In this document: piece after piece, positions 10,161-21,703 of the stretch
Layout of the letters: each line of letters starts with the position of its first letter
Numbering within the stretch: the first letter of the stretch is position 1
NCBI GenBank assembly: GCA_964020155.1
Contig: OZ026564.1
Location: forward strand, 3,126,223 to 3,190,222
Length of the DNA stretch: 64,000 nucleotides
Direction: 5' to 3'
Source: Chondrilla cf. caribensis
Lineage: Eukaryota; Porifera; Demospongiae; Chondrillida; Chondrillidae
The notes under the pieces: generated by a model
Seen by the model: the letters and a program-made list of their open reading frames with translations, nothing else
Told to the model about the DNA's origin: nothing
The model's database searches: none
Made by a program: the position numbers and the translations under genes

Positions 10161-11403
10161 CATTAGTACAATTCTTATCAATTTGATATTGCATAGTGAG
10201 GGATCCGAAGATGACAAATTGTAACTATTTGTGTTGACATGTGTAACTACTGTGAATCCATTGTTTCATTTGATTAAGAATTATAACAGTATTTAAATAC
10301 AAAGTTTATACATTATCAGGTCATTTGTTGTAATGTTATAACGTTAATTTGTAAGTTATTCAGCTTGTATAAGAACAGTATCAATAAATTTAAAAGTTGC
10401 TTGTAGCAGATTAAAATGAGTGAGAAACTATTTCCTTTTCAACAAAAAAGAAAACAATTGACGAATACTGTACATAGAAGACAAACTTGAAGTATCAGTG
10501 ACTACCAATTGCATGCAGTATCAAATACATGTGCTGCCACTCTTTTTGCCACTCAATATGCCCATTCCCGGTATTGGTTTAAATATTAATATGAATTCTT
10601 ATGTGCAACAGCTACAGTGAATGTATTATCAGCGTGACTCAATACTGCATGATCATTTACATTATAATATTTAGTAAGTTACAGTGAATGTATAATTTAT
10701 AATGCATGAAAAAATGGCTGATTTCGAAATATCAAGACTTTGAAATTCAAGTTGAATCTGAGCGCAATGCATATGGCTTTGCCAAGCTTAATATCTTCAA
10801 CAAAGGTTCTCCCAAACATAAACAACACACCCAAGTAATCAAGTGCAAGGTAACAGCCCCACGAGTTTTTAAATTCGTTTGCTTATCAATTTCTAATGTC
10901 ATGCATGAGACAGGTGCAAAACCTTAAACGAACAGCACTGCTTTCACACTTGAATTAATTTAAGAACTAAGAATATGTAGTGACTGTTATTTCTAATATT
11001 ATTGTATCTGTACATATATGATGAAGCATCATAACATTTTATATCCTCATATAGCTATACAAAGTGATGAATTGTCGGTTTTATCGTTATTAATAATAAT
11101 ATTGATTGATATAGTTACGGGTACCCTTGTTCTCACCCCACCCGGATAAAATGAGTTCTACTGTAATAATTATAATTATAATTATAATAATTATAATTTT
11201 AATAATATTAATAGTAATCCGATTAATAATTGTCTCGTAGAGTATTAATGAGACAAGTCTGTATGTACGTATGTTCTTGTAATTTTTGGTGCAAATGAAA
11301 ATTAGTCTAAGATGATAACTAGCTCCTAGCTAAGCTCCTATGCATTTATGTTTTCAGCATGTTTTATGCACACACTATAGTGGTTGTTCAAGATGTCATG
11401 ACA
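10161..11403. other. No gene recognised; AT-rich
   Basis: Apart from an ATA/ATT-rich simple stretch near 11165-11220 I see no conserved unit sequence, open frame with support or RNA gene here. This block is absent from units 2 and 3 and so is specific to unit 1. Confidence 0.5.
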
Positions 11404-11922
11404 TCATGGGACGGAGGAACTGTTTTTCCGCAATTCTTGACAAGATGACTTCAATTGCGAAATCTCTACTTCGTGTTGACGAATCTCATTATTTAGTGAG
11501 TTAATTTCTCTTTCAGTGGATGAGATGCCTGCTCGTATGTTTCTAATTTCATCGTTGATTTGGTTGATATCGCTTTGAAAATGTGCAATGGCTCCTCCAC
11601 CCACAACAACTGTAGCTGCCGTGAGTAAAAGAGCGGGGGGGAAGGCAACTCCAAGGATGAACGTCCCGACTCCTGCAACTACAGTTCCGACAACTGCTGT
11701 ATCCTTTTTCTGTTTAGCCTGGTTAACTCGATTTTTTGCCTGTTGTAGTTCTCTTTCACGATCTTCTAACAATGCTTCATCTCGACTTTTCTTTCCTTCC
11801 AGATTTCTAACTCTAGCCATTAACTCCTGAATTTTTTTTTCAATAGTGCGAATTCGGCTATGTAGTTCTTCTTCTTTCTCAATCAAATTCAGCCTGCCTC
11901 CTCCATTCCTTGGTTCAGACAT
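11404..11922 (-). CDS. Short divergent B relative, 172 aa
   Basis: An open frame starting MSEP like full-length B genes but lacking most of the first 60 residues. It keeps the first coiled coil, the hydrophobic hairpin (about 85-122, with FPP at the turn) and the second coiled coil. It stops soon after the Cys region, so the C-terminal domain is missing. It differs at many positions from the three full B genes yet stays open, and the hairpin remains uncharged. It may be a shortened functional protein or a truncated copy decaying slowly. No leader intron was identified with confidence. Confidence 0.5.
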   Translation of the reverse strand: MSEPRNGGGRLNLIEKEEELHSRIRTIEKKIQELMARVRNLEGKKSRDEALLEDRERELQQAKNRVNQAKQKKDTAVVGTVVAGVGTFILGVAFPPALLLTAATVVVGGGAIAHFQSDINQINDEIRNIRAGISSTEREINSLNNEIRQHEVEISQLKSSCQELRKNSSSVP

Positions 11923-13079
11923 TCTCAGTCAGATTCTCTAAATGTACAAGACATAATTGTTATTATTGTCATCACTACGTATATTCTAATATCACTGATT
12001 CGTACCTCAGTATGTAGCTACTGCCATTTCGTTATTTCAGCACTGCGTGTTATGAATCATTTAACTATAAAATTTGACTTATAACTACCATCGTTTTTAT
12101 AATGGCAGTGCTGCATGAATCTAATTCAGCTGTTTCCAAACTGTTATAGTTCAATAACAGACCAAGTGTAATATGCAGATTGATTCAAAATGCAAAAGTT
12201 ATGACAATAAGCTAAGGCCATAGCAAGGCAACTTGAAAGGTCACTTTCAATTTAAGTCACCTATGAATCAGGAAGGATAAATAACCCAACAGGTTACAGT
12301 TATATGATTAATCAATCAATCACTATTATAATAAATCAAGGGGCATTATATAACCATAGAATAGTGTCTATGTTATAACAGATCCCGAAATTGTAACAAA
12401 ATGGCGGACAGAAATTAACCCTGAAAATATACCGCATTTACGATGTGATTGGATAATAATTGTTTTTGTTATCTGTATCAATAATTTGAACATTCTATCC
12501 TAAATAAAGAATTGATTTGATATCTTGTAGCAAGAAGCTATACACACATCATAAAAATATACTTTTGGCTAAAAATTGCTTTTTGCGCATTACTAGATGG
12601 CCGCAGATGAATTTCAAATTGGTACAAAATGAAAGAAAGTATCATTATCTAACGATTAAGATAAGATTTAATAAGCTCAAACACAAGACTTATGTTAACT
12701 GAAAATGTCCTGAAATTGCATCAAAACACGAGGAAAATGGGCGTGATGCTTGCATATTAAGTTTAACATACCTGCTTATAACATTTCGTCTCACCATCAG
12801 ATTGATTGTAGACAACGTCATTCTCTATATCGTTATAAAATATAATAGAGCGGGGGAAAAGCCATCTACTGATGCACCTAACACGGTTTTTGAGAAACGA
12901 CCTTCCTAGCAGCTATTTAATGTGACGCTCATTCTCACCACTAGTGTTCACCACCGCAGGTGGTATGAAGCGACAGCTACTGTTGTATATCTGACATAAG
13001 CAATATAGTTTTGGCAAGGTTTTGATAAATTAAATGTTGAGAGTTGAAATATCATGCACGACAGGACGGTTGTATGCTG
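11923..13079. other. No gene recognised; AT-rich spacer
   Basis: It contains an ATGGCGGAC block (12402) like the YY1-type start blocks elsewhere, but only a five-codon frame follows. From about 12930 the sequence begins to match, in reverse orientation, the 5' UTR intron of A. No A coding sequence lies beyond it on the minus strand. Confidence 0.45.
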
Positions 13080-13480
13080 TCTGAAATGATCAACCATCCA
13101 AAACCAAGCACCTTTTTATTATCTTACAAATAGGTGAATGAGGGTTCTCACAACCCATCTTCCTGAAATGTCTGTGGTCAATTTGATCCATTTTCAATAA
13201 TACTATGCATTGATACATTTTCAATAATACTATACATAGTACAACAATTAAACACTCACCGTCACAGTGCTACGTATATAGTTTAGTCTTTAACGATGAT
13301 ATAATAGTCCCAACAGTGATAACACCAGATAACTCAGAGTATTAGACTACACGTGGCACACTTTGTATCTCAGAAACTTTGTAGAGTGTCGTATGCACTA
13401 GCATGCAGCTTGGATTTATACCAAACTGGGTTGTACTACTAGTCTAGATTTTCTGAGAACAAACTGTGGTTTAGTATTTA
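13080..13480 (-). repeat. Inverted copy of the A leader exon and intron start
   Basis: Read on the minus strand, this matches the A leader exon, its donor (plus-strand ACTCACC near 13256) and the first part of its intron. The coding exon is absent. Similar inverted leader copies occur at about 24895-25130 and 36968-37200. Confidence 0.6.
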
Positions 13481-13929
13481 GCATTTCTTGAGAATTGTAC
13501 TCACGGAAAGTGGAGACAGCATTATATCCTTACATTAATGAATATGTTTATCAATCGATGAATATAATTTTATGAGTTCGAGGTGGTCCATGGGAGCACG
13601 ATAACAATATTCACAACAAAGTAACCATGACAACGACATAACACAACTGACTGAACAAGGTCCGCCCAGTAATTCCTCCGCCTTGCCTGGATGACCCTAC
13701 CTAAGCAGTCTCCCAAGATTTCCGTACCTACGTATGGATCATTACAGGATGCTTATAGACTGATGACCACTTTAGTCCTATTTTAACAGCACAAAGTGAG
13801 GTCCTTGTCTTGTCAATTTCTTGTAATTATCACACTGCAGTACATAATATTATAATATTATAAACACATAATATTTTTATAATGTACGAAGTAGTTACTG
13901 TGAACTATCATAATAAGCAATATTACAGA

Positions 13930-14607
13930 TATCACTGCACATTAGTAAACCTAACGGACAGAGATTCCTCTCCACTTATAATTAGCACCTGGCCATGGTC
14001 TTCAAACGACTTCCACACCTCATAGACAGAGTCGGCAACAGTATGCACTCCGGATCCACCCTACTGATTTCCTTATTGGTATAATTGTGTAATGTAATGT
14101 AATTGGTATTGTGATTACTAAACTTGGGGGGGAGTATAACTCCTAGAATGACTGTACATGCCGACTCCCGCAGGTACAGTATCAGGAACTGCTTTGTCCT
14201 TACTCTTTCTGGCCTTGTTAAGTTGATTTTTTCCCTATTCTAGTCTCTTTCATGATCTTGTAAAAAGACTTTGTCTCGACTTCTTTTTACCGACTTCTCT
14301 TAAAAGTTTATACTGTCAGATTTCCAACTGTACCCTTTATCTCCTGAACGGCAATTCAATGGCACCAATTTGGCATTGCAGTCTTTCTTTTTTCATTCTT
14401 TTTTTCTTCCTCAATTGATGTCAGTCTGCCTTCCATTCCTTGGCATTGCATGATGACGGTATTACCACCTTCCCGAATTGCAACCAACTGTTGATCAGTG
14501 ATACGTGCCACAGAGTTCCCTCCAGTCAGATCATCAGTGACTTGAGTAACTAATTCCAGGATATTGGTCCCGTGCCTAGCGATAGCCTGGTTCGTCGCTT
14601 CAGACTT
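13930..14607 (-). pseudogene. Decayed B copy
   Basis: The sequence matches B from the start region (14607 downward) to the stop region. The start codon has become AAG, the C-terminal domain and second coiled coil are largely deleted, and several indels break the frame. The leader intron acceptor region and upstream CCAAT block (about 14850) are still visible. No product is expected. Confidence 0.75.
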
Positions 14608-15542
14608 TTTCAGTCAGACTCTCTTAGACTAATAGTTATGCAAGACATAATAAATAGTAATAAAAATAATATTACTTTAATATAAATGATTCATACAGCT
14701 GCGTTATAATATAGCCACTGTTGAACTGTTATCTCAGCACTGTTTTGAAGATTTGACAACACTGGGGTGTGAGCATATGCAGAGCACCAGAAGAAATTTC
14801 CACAATACGCACATCAATATTAGTATTGATGATTTTACCTTGATGAATTTCCTGTGATTGGTGCCCGATTGAGTACACAGCTGCAACTTTATAAGCCCAG
14901 GAATGATATAATCCAGATCTTCATAAGTGTTACAATCAATTGCCCTCTGCTTTGGAATCTACAGTTACAGTACCACTAAAAATACTTTTATATGATGTAT
15001 GTCCTATGCTTAGCAGCCAGTGTGAGCATACACAGTAACAGTCATTATTATGACCTAATAAGGGCAAAGGGAATTCCTAATATTAAATGATAAGATATAC
15101 ACAGTAAACAATTCCTGGAATAAGGTTGCCATGGGTACTAATATGATTATTATGATTATAATGTTATTCTAAAGTAATACTCAGGCAAACATGTTTGTGA
15201 AGGGGAGTTGCTGGGTTCATACTTCCAGACTAACAGGTGTCTCTAATCCAAAGTGACCTTTCAAAGCTACCCATGGCATTAGCTATACAGTGTACAATTG
15301 TACTCTGAGTGAACAACAGTGCAGCCCCCCTCACCTACTATTTCCAAATAAGTTATAGACTACAGTTACCTGGTGATAGTTCTCAGGAAATTCGGTATTA
15401 ATTTATGACCTACGTAGTATGGGTTACAGGCATTCCTATAATATGAAGTGAGGAGGTATACACAGTAAACAATTCCTGGAATTAGGTTGCCATGGGTACT
15501 ATGAAAATGAACATTATTCTAAAGTAATACTGGCATGTCAAG
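14608..15542. other. Spacer with B-type leader and two GGTTGCCATGGGTAC blocks
   Basis: It contains the leader of the decayed B (GATTGGTGCCC at about 14855) and two copies of the 15-base motif (15124-15138 and 15485-15499), each followed by AT-rich sequence. The second lies directly before a decayed A copy. No gene was seen. Confidence 0.5.
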
Positions 15543-16055
15543 ATGGTCAAGCTGGAGGAAGTTACTGACCGGATGCATGGGCCTTGTGAAAATAAGCCAG
15601 GAGCAATTCTCCATGGTAGAAATACCTTCTTTAAAATCCACGATAGATAGAAAGAGAGAGATACCATGTTGGGATCCATTGACCTAGATGTTCTTGTTGA
15701 TGACCTTAGACATGTTGGGGACTTTGTGAGGATAGCCTACAACGGAGTAGCGGGATATACTGACCTCCAGATCAAAATACGCAGGATTGGCTATGACGTT
15801 ACTAAACTCTGCGACAAATTGGCAGTCACTGTGTCGTGTAGATGACGTTTGTGGTATCTACAAGAATAAAATCAAAGAGACCCAGAGTACTCTCTACGCA
15901 TACCTAGAAGAAAACCCAACAACAGAAGAAGCTCGGAGGAATGTCCGTCAGCTGGCCATTGCATTCAGGAAGACCTTGAAGAAGCTCAGAAAGAAATAGA
16001 CAAACAAAACAAAGATGATGAGGATGCAGAAGCAAAGCAACGTGCAAATGAATAA
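15543..16055 (+). pseudogene. Decayed A copy 1
   Basis: The A start region (15543) and about 85 N-terminal codons are followed, after GTGTC at 15835, by an abrupt join to the last roughly 70 codons (GTAGATGACG). A deletion of about 900 bp removed the coiled coil and central domains. Early indels also shift the frame. The leader intron is absent. Confidence 0.85.
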
Positions 16056-16359
16056 CATTCATTTCAGAATCTCTGTAACGATTTTATTGTTTAATTTAAT
16101 TTTAATTTTTTAATTACGTTGTAATGTAGGGAAAATCATTAATGATAGTGAAAAGGCCACATACTATTAAGCTAGTGCATTGTGTATTGTGTATCATCAT
16201 GTATTTCATTCAACTTAAATACACTGTTGTAGGTAAATTTAAGCGAATAAGTGTGACACTCTGTGTTTTGTGTAATACATTGACACTCTATGATACTTGA
16301 ATTAATGGGGGTAACATTACCTGAGGCATATCGTCATCAAGCTCACAAGATTCATACCT

Positions 16360-16835
16360 GTCATACCGGAAACGGTCCCCCCAGGAAACCGTCCCCCCGG
16401 ACCGTTTACGGCATTGCGCGTCTGCTGGAAACGGACCCCCCGGACAGTTTTCAGTCGTTGACGGTGAGGCGAAAACGGTCCTACCAGGCGATAAAGTGTC
16501 CCCCTAATTTCCTTCGCCGAATGTAGATCAATTCAAGTCCAATCTACTCTACCAAGGTTCTCATTTCACTTCAACTAAGAGGTAAGGATTGTTTAAAGTT
16601 GTAATTCCATCGTACCTTTGTATCATTACTACTATGGATACTAGGGGGACAGTTTCCATCCATGGATGTAAACTGTCCCCCTGGTGTCCATTCACATGCA
16701 TCTAAGACTATGGGGACTGTTTCCATCCATGGATGTAAACTGATTTAACTATCAATTTGCATATATATATGAGAGTGTGGGGGGACTATTTCCATCCATG
16801 GATGTTATCTGTCCCCCTAGTATCCATTTGGAACA
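16360..16835. mobile_element. Insertion with GGGGGAC...GTCCCCC palindromes
   Basis: Relative to the other units, about 475 bp are inserted between the decayed A tail and the C promoter. The left half is CpG-rich with repeated ACGGTCCCCCC. The right half has three near-palindromes of about 38 bp centred on CCATCCATGGATG (16644-16681, about 16709-16742, about 16780-16816). No transposase frame was recognised. It behaves like a non-autonomous insertion. Confidence 0.6.
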
Positions 16836-16938
16836 GGATAATAGCCCAGGGCGTTTGTTTTGTTAAAATGGCGGTTATTGCAGAGTTGTAGGAACGCCCG
16901 TTACACAAGTGGATTTCTGCATTTGCTGTTGGCACGCA

Positions 16939-18360
16939 ATGCTGCCGATTATTTTAGTTATTTTATGGACAGCCTTGATAGGAGTCATCATATACACAAT
17001 CAGGTACTACAGGAGCAAAAGGAAAACATCTACAATGATTGGCGTCTCTCTCTCTCTGTACATATTGATGAAGTAGGGGCATCTTCTCAGCTCGTTCACA
17101 TGGGTGAATCGGGCTATATTTAGTTCAAATTTCCCATAGTATTGTCAATTTCCCATAAGGGACGCAAAGGTTAGGTGCTTATCAGAAATACCTGTTAGCC
17201 ACCGTAATAAATAGACCAACTACGGTAAGTTCATTACGGCAAAGACGTGCACAGCATAGGTGAAGTGGTCTGACTAGCAACTGGACATGTAAGTCCATAC
17301 TGTATTTCAGTTGTTGGTACATCGAGAATGACAGCCTCCATAGATCTGGATTCAGTTATGTGTACAATAGAACCTCACAATTGAGACCACCTATGGGACC
17401 AGTTGAAGTACAGCAGAACCTCACAATTGAGACCACCTATGGGACCAGTTGAAGTACAGTAGAATCCCACAATTGACACCACCAATGGGAACAGTCAAAG
17501 TAGTCTCAATTTTGAGGTGGTCATAATTCGATGTTTCATAATTCGAGGTGGTCCCATTACTGAGGTGGTCCCATTACTAAGGTGGTCCCATTACTGAGGT
17601 GGTCCCATTACTCAGGTGGTCCCATTACTGAGGTGGTCCCATTACTGAGGTGGTCCCATTACTGAGGTGGTCCCATTACTGAGATGGTCCGAATACTGAA
17701 GTAGTCTGTAAGTGGAGTTCTACTGTACTAGTTACTCAACAGTGCAGAGTATTCTGAGTACAGTATTGGCACTAAATTTGGTCTGTGAGGCTATTTTGTC
17801 ATCTACATACATACGTACATACATACGTATGTAATTGCATATTCATATCTACCCGAGTATACCACCAACTGTTGAACCAATGTATAAGACAGAGTGTAAA
17901 TGGAATCATGCACACATGCACTACTGCATGTACATTAGCTGTTGGTGTTGGTGTTCAGCTGTCCCATATGTGTATTAGATATGTACATATGAATGGTCAT
18001 TCACCCACTCCTTAGGTGAAGTCGATGATGGATCTTCTAAATCGAGAGTGCTGGCAGAGTGGAATGATATTATAGCTGACTACATGCCTCAAGATGAGGA
18101 CTATAATGATGTTGAGGGCGGAGGACGAAAGGAAGAAAAAGCGTAAAGCAAGAAAGCCACCTATCACGGAGTACACGTTCAGTGAAGCCAGCTCTGAGAG
18201 CCAAGAGGTTAGCAAGCGTGACAAGGAAGCTAAGAAACCAGTCACTGGTGAGTACAGCTTTGTCACAAACATTGATGATATTGAATCCAACGAGGACGAA
18301 CAGGTGGAGAAGTTCACTTATTTATTGCCTCACTACAGCTTGTTTTTATTGACTATTTAA
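16939..18360 (+). pseudogene. C locus 2, decayed
   Basis: Exon 1 keeps the membrane anchor (MLPIILVILWTALIGVIIYT from 16939). The last exon codons and the splice donor are deleted, joining ACATCTACA directly to intron sequence. Exon 2 begins after CCTTAG at 18015. It has an internal deletion that fuses the acidic start to the basic tract and puts a stop after about 38 codons. The final stop is also lost (TTG). The short upstream frame MAVIAEL is present at 16868. Confidence 0.75.
17361..17728. mobile_element. MITE-like element with 17-bp minisatellite, C locus 2 intron
   Basis: Ends are TGTACAATAGAACCTCAC and GGAGTTCTACTGTAC. The interior (about 17535-17690) is a tandem array of GAGGTGGTCCCATTACT, roughly nine copies, derived from the subterminal sequence of the element. 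Confidence 0.75.
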
Positions 18361-18787
18361 TGTACAGTTAAATAACTTTGAATTAAATTTTTGTTCTTTC
18401 TTTTTCAAGCTGACCATGATATGCAAACAGTATAATGTATATACTTACTGTATATAATAATGTATTATTATACGTAATGTACTGAAACTAATAATGTATA
18501 TTAATAGCGTTGTTTGATTTGGCCTATTTATGTAGGGCTATAAGAAAGTAAAATGTCATCTAATTATAGTTTGATGTGTGTATGTATAGGTATGTGTGTA
18601 TAATAAGTATTATGTATGTAATTGTTATTATGCAGGTGGTTATAATGATATTATACATATATTTGCAATTAATAATAATAATACTTATCCTAAAGGGTAG
18701 TGTACATATGGGTGCATATGGGTGTAAAAATATATGGGTATTCAGAAAAGAATTTCAATTGCAATGATTGCATTCAGTGTGTGTGTA

Positions 18788-18838
<51 letters not shown>

Positions 18839-19409
18839 AAAGATTACTGGCTTGTGGGATGAATAAAATATCTTATTGTTTTGTAGTTGTCTAGTGTCTT
18901 AGACAGCGACACTGCTTGTGGCATTTTAATGTCTATGGTGTGTGACTGATCTTGAAGCAAGAGCCCTTGAGGAAGACTCTAATAAAGGACATTACTGATT
19001 CAAGTGATACTCGGTTTATTGCGCTACATTACATTGTAGAAGTAAACTTAAATTAATTAATAGCATACCCTTCAATTTGTTCCTGGAAGGTTGTTTCGGA
19101 AGTCTTCGTACTCCCGTGCACTCGCTCGTTTTCCTGCCAACAGCCCGGCCGGGGCGTTTATTTTACTAAAATGGCGCGGAACACGGCTCTGGCTCCCCGA
19201 GACCACATTCCTAGTACCTTTTCCCCATAATTTCATTATTTTAATAATAATAATAACTACCTGAAATCATCAAGCTCGGCACATGAAGTTAATAACATAA
19301 TAATCCATTTTATAATTGGAGCGCCATACATGCACTTGACTTACAATAACCGATTAGTTCGTATAATAAGTAGTTACCGTAAATTATGAAAAATAAGCAA
19401 CACTAAGGA
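18361..19409. other. Unit 1/2 junction region
   Basis: Holds the AT-rich C downstream region, a TG tract (18776-18836), convergent poly(A) signals (18981-19020) and the damaged MATTAL-type short frame (19171-19230). It is collinear with 3400-4950 and 30500-31700. No intact gene. Confidence 0.6.
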
Positions 19410-20351
19410 TTACTGCACATCACTGAACTCAATGGACAGATGTTCCTCTCCACTTAGCACCTGATCTTCAAACGACTTCCACGCCTCGTAGAAAGACTTG
19501 GCCACAGTACGCACTCCCCTGCTGGTGCTGATGGAAAAGTCTTGTCTAGCATGGAACTTGGCTACTATAGATTGAAGGAGTGTTGTTCTTTGTTCTCCCA
19601 TTTCGGTGGCGTTTATGAGCTCTGTGAAATAAGTTTTGGCTTTGAGGACGAAGGAAATGTTTTCCCGTAAATAGCCACGTTTTTCCTCCAATTCGCAACA
19701 AGACGATCTTAAACGCGAGATATCTGCTTCGTGTTGACGAATCCCGTCATTGCGAGATCTTATTTCTCTTTCAGTTGATGAGATGTCTGATCGTTTCCTT
19801 CCAATATTGCCGTTGATTCGGTCGATATGGTTCTGAGCGTTCAAAATGGTTGCCGTACCCATAGCAGCTATAGCTGGTCCCGTGACTGCTAAACTCGGGG
19901 GGCAGATTAATGCTAGGATGACTGTCCCGACTCCTGCAGCTACAGTGCGTGAAACTGCTCTGTCCTTACTCTTTCTGGCTTCGTCAAGTCGATTTTTCGC
20001 TCTATTTAAGTCTCTTCCTTGATCTTGTAACACCGCTTCGTCTCGACTTCTCTTTTCTTCCAGATTTCTAACTGTAGCCTTTACCTCCTGCATGGAGGAT
20101 TCAATGGCACCAATTTGGCGTTGCAGTCTTTCTTCTTCATTCTTTTTTTCTTCCTCAATAGATGTCAGTCTGCCTTCCATTTCTTGGCATTGCTTGATGA
20201 CGGTGTGGCCGCCGTTCCGAATTGCAACCAACTGTTGATCAGTGATACGTGCCACACAGTTCCCTCCAGTCAGATCATCGTTGACTTGAGTAACTAGTTC
20301 CAGGATATTGGTGCCGTGCTTAGCGATAGCCTGGTTCGTCGGTTCAGACAT
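19410..20351 (-). CDS. B copy 2: coiled coil - hydrophobic hairpin - coiled coil protein, 313 aa
   Basis: Intact and nearly collinear with the copy at 4953. Differences cluster in and near the hairpin (for example ALICPPSLAVTGPAIAAMG) and in the flanking helix (RKRSDI instead of RIRSDI), where one Arg replaces Gly at the hairpin entry (residue 135). The leader intron is 20358-20603, with donor GAAG|GTAAAA and acceptor CTGCAG. It is head-to-head with A copy 3. The substitutions leave the segment hydrophobic but add a Cys, so altered membrane behaviour is possible. Confidence 0.85.
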   Translation of the reverse strand: MSEPTNQAIAKHGTNILELVTQVNDDLTGGNCVARITDQQLVAIRNGGHTVIKQCQEMEGRLTSIEEEKKNEEERLQRQIGAIESSMQEVKATVRNLEEKRSRDEAVLQDQGRDLNRAKNRLDEARKSKDRAVSRTVAAGVGTVILALICPPSLAVTGPAIAAMGTATILNAQNHIDRINGNIGRKRSDISSTEREIRSRNDGIRQHEADISRLRSSCCELEEKRGYLRENISFVLKAKTYFTELINATEMGEQRTTLLQSIVAKFHARQDFSISTSRGVRTVAKSFYEAWKSFEDQVLSGEEHLSIEFSDVQ

Positions 20352-21703
20352 TCTCAGCTGCAGTCAAATAGTTATAATAATATTATACAAGATATAGTAT
20401 TAATTTATTATAATAATATTATTTATAATTTAACATCTTATTCAATGATTCAGGTGCTGCAGTATATTGTAGCTACTGTCAAACTGCTATTTCAGCACTG
20501 TACTGATGGTTCAACAACACGGGTGTGAGCATATGCAGAGTATCAGAAGGAGAAATTTGTCACAATACATGCGTGTGCACATTGATATTATTGATCATTT
20601 TACCTTCAAAGTTGATAAATTTTCCTGTGATTGGTGCCCAATTGAGTACACTGCAACTTAATAAGTCCAGGAATGATATAATCCAAGGCCAATCTTCACC
20701 AGTGTTACTGTCAGCTATAGCTGTCTTCTTTGCCAGAAATATAACACTTATAACCTATAGCAGCTGGGGTGGTATGCACTTTATGACCTAATATGGGCAC
20801 ATGCAGTACACAATTCCTAGAACTTGGTTGCCATGGGTACTAATATGATTACAATAATGGACATTACATCCACTCTAAAGTTAATATTATTATTCATATT
20901 GAAACTGACCTTTCAAAGCTGCCCATGGCATTATATCTAGTGGTGAATATACCCATCCAAATGGCAATTCTTGAGAATTGTACTCTAGCTGAATAAACAA
21001 CAGTGCAGGCCGTCCTATCCGATTCCCAGGTAAATTAACCTACAGTTTACCTTGTGACAGTTCTCAGGAAATCCATGCAGCATAGTACCTGGAACACCTA
21101 TATGTTAGCATGCATATAATATTATACACACGTACTCACAAGCCAGTTTAGTACAAAATTAATATAAGTTGCAGTACGTATAGTGTATACAGCAAAAAGG
21201 CAATTCTGAGATACACAGTGTACCACATGCAGTTCAATACGTTGATTTACCTGGTGTAATCACTATCGGGACTATATCATTCTTGGAGAGTGAACTATCT
21301 GAAGGTGAGTGTTTAACTGTTTAGGCTGCACAGTATTATATTAATTTTAATTTATTGAAAACATAATAATGGTTGTAAGAACCCACATCCACCTATCTGT
21401 AAAATAAAGGTGCCTGTTTTTAGATGGTTGATCATTTCATACAGTATTAGTGTCCTATTTTGATATTTCAACTTTCATTATGTCATCAAATCCTTGCTAA
21501 AACCATAATAATTTTGCTAGCATGCACCGTGGGCACACTATATACCTTGGGGTGATTTGCATAATAAGCTATAATAATGGCCAATAGTCCAAACTAGACA
21601 CTCCTATGTACATTGTATACCTGGTCCAATTTATTGTAACAAGTTTTAATATTTAGTTTATTATTTTTAGCAATATTGTTGTTACATTCACAGGAATTAT
21701 ATC
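20352..21703. promoter_or_regulatory. Divergent B/A promoter region, unit 2
   Basis: Contains the B leader intron (20358-20603), the inverted CCAAT (GATTGGTGCC near 20632), GGTTGCCATGGGTAC (20826-20840), the A leader exon ending at 21304 and the A leader intron (21305-21693). Order and spacing match units 1 and 3. Confidence 0.6.

Noticed and set aside
16290..16526. A 78-codon plus-strand frame with Pro/Arg-rich content
   Set aside because: It straddles the edge of the GGGGGAC insertion, is absent from other units and has no recognisable domain.
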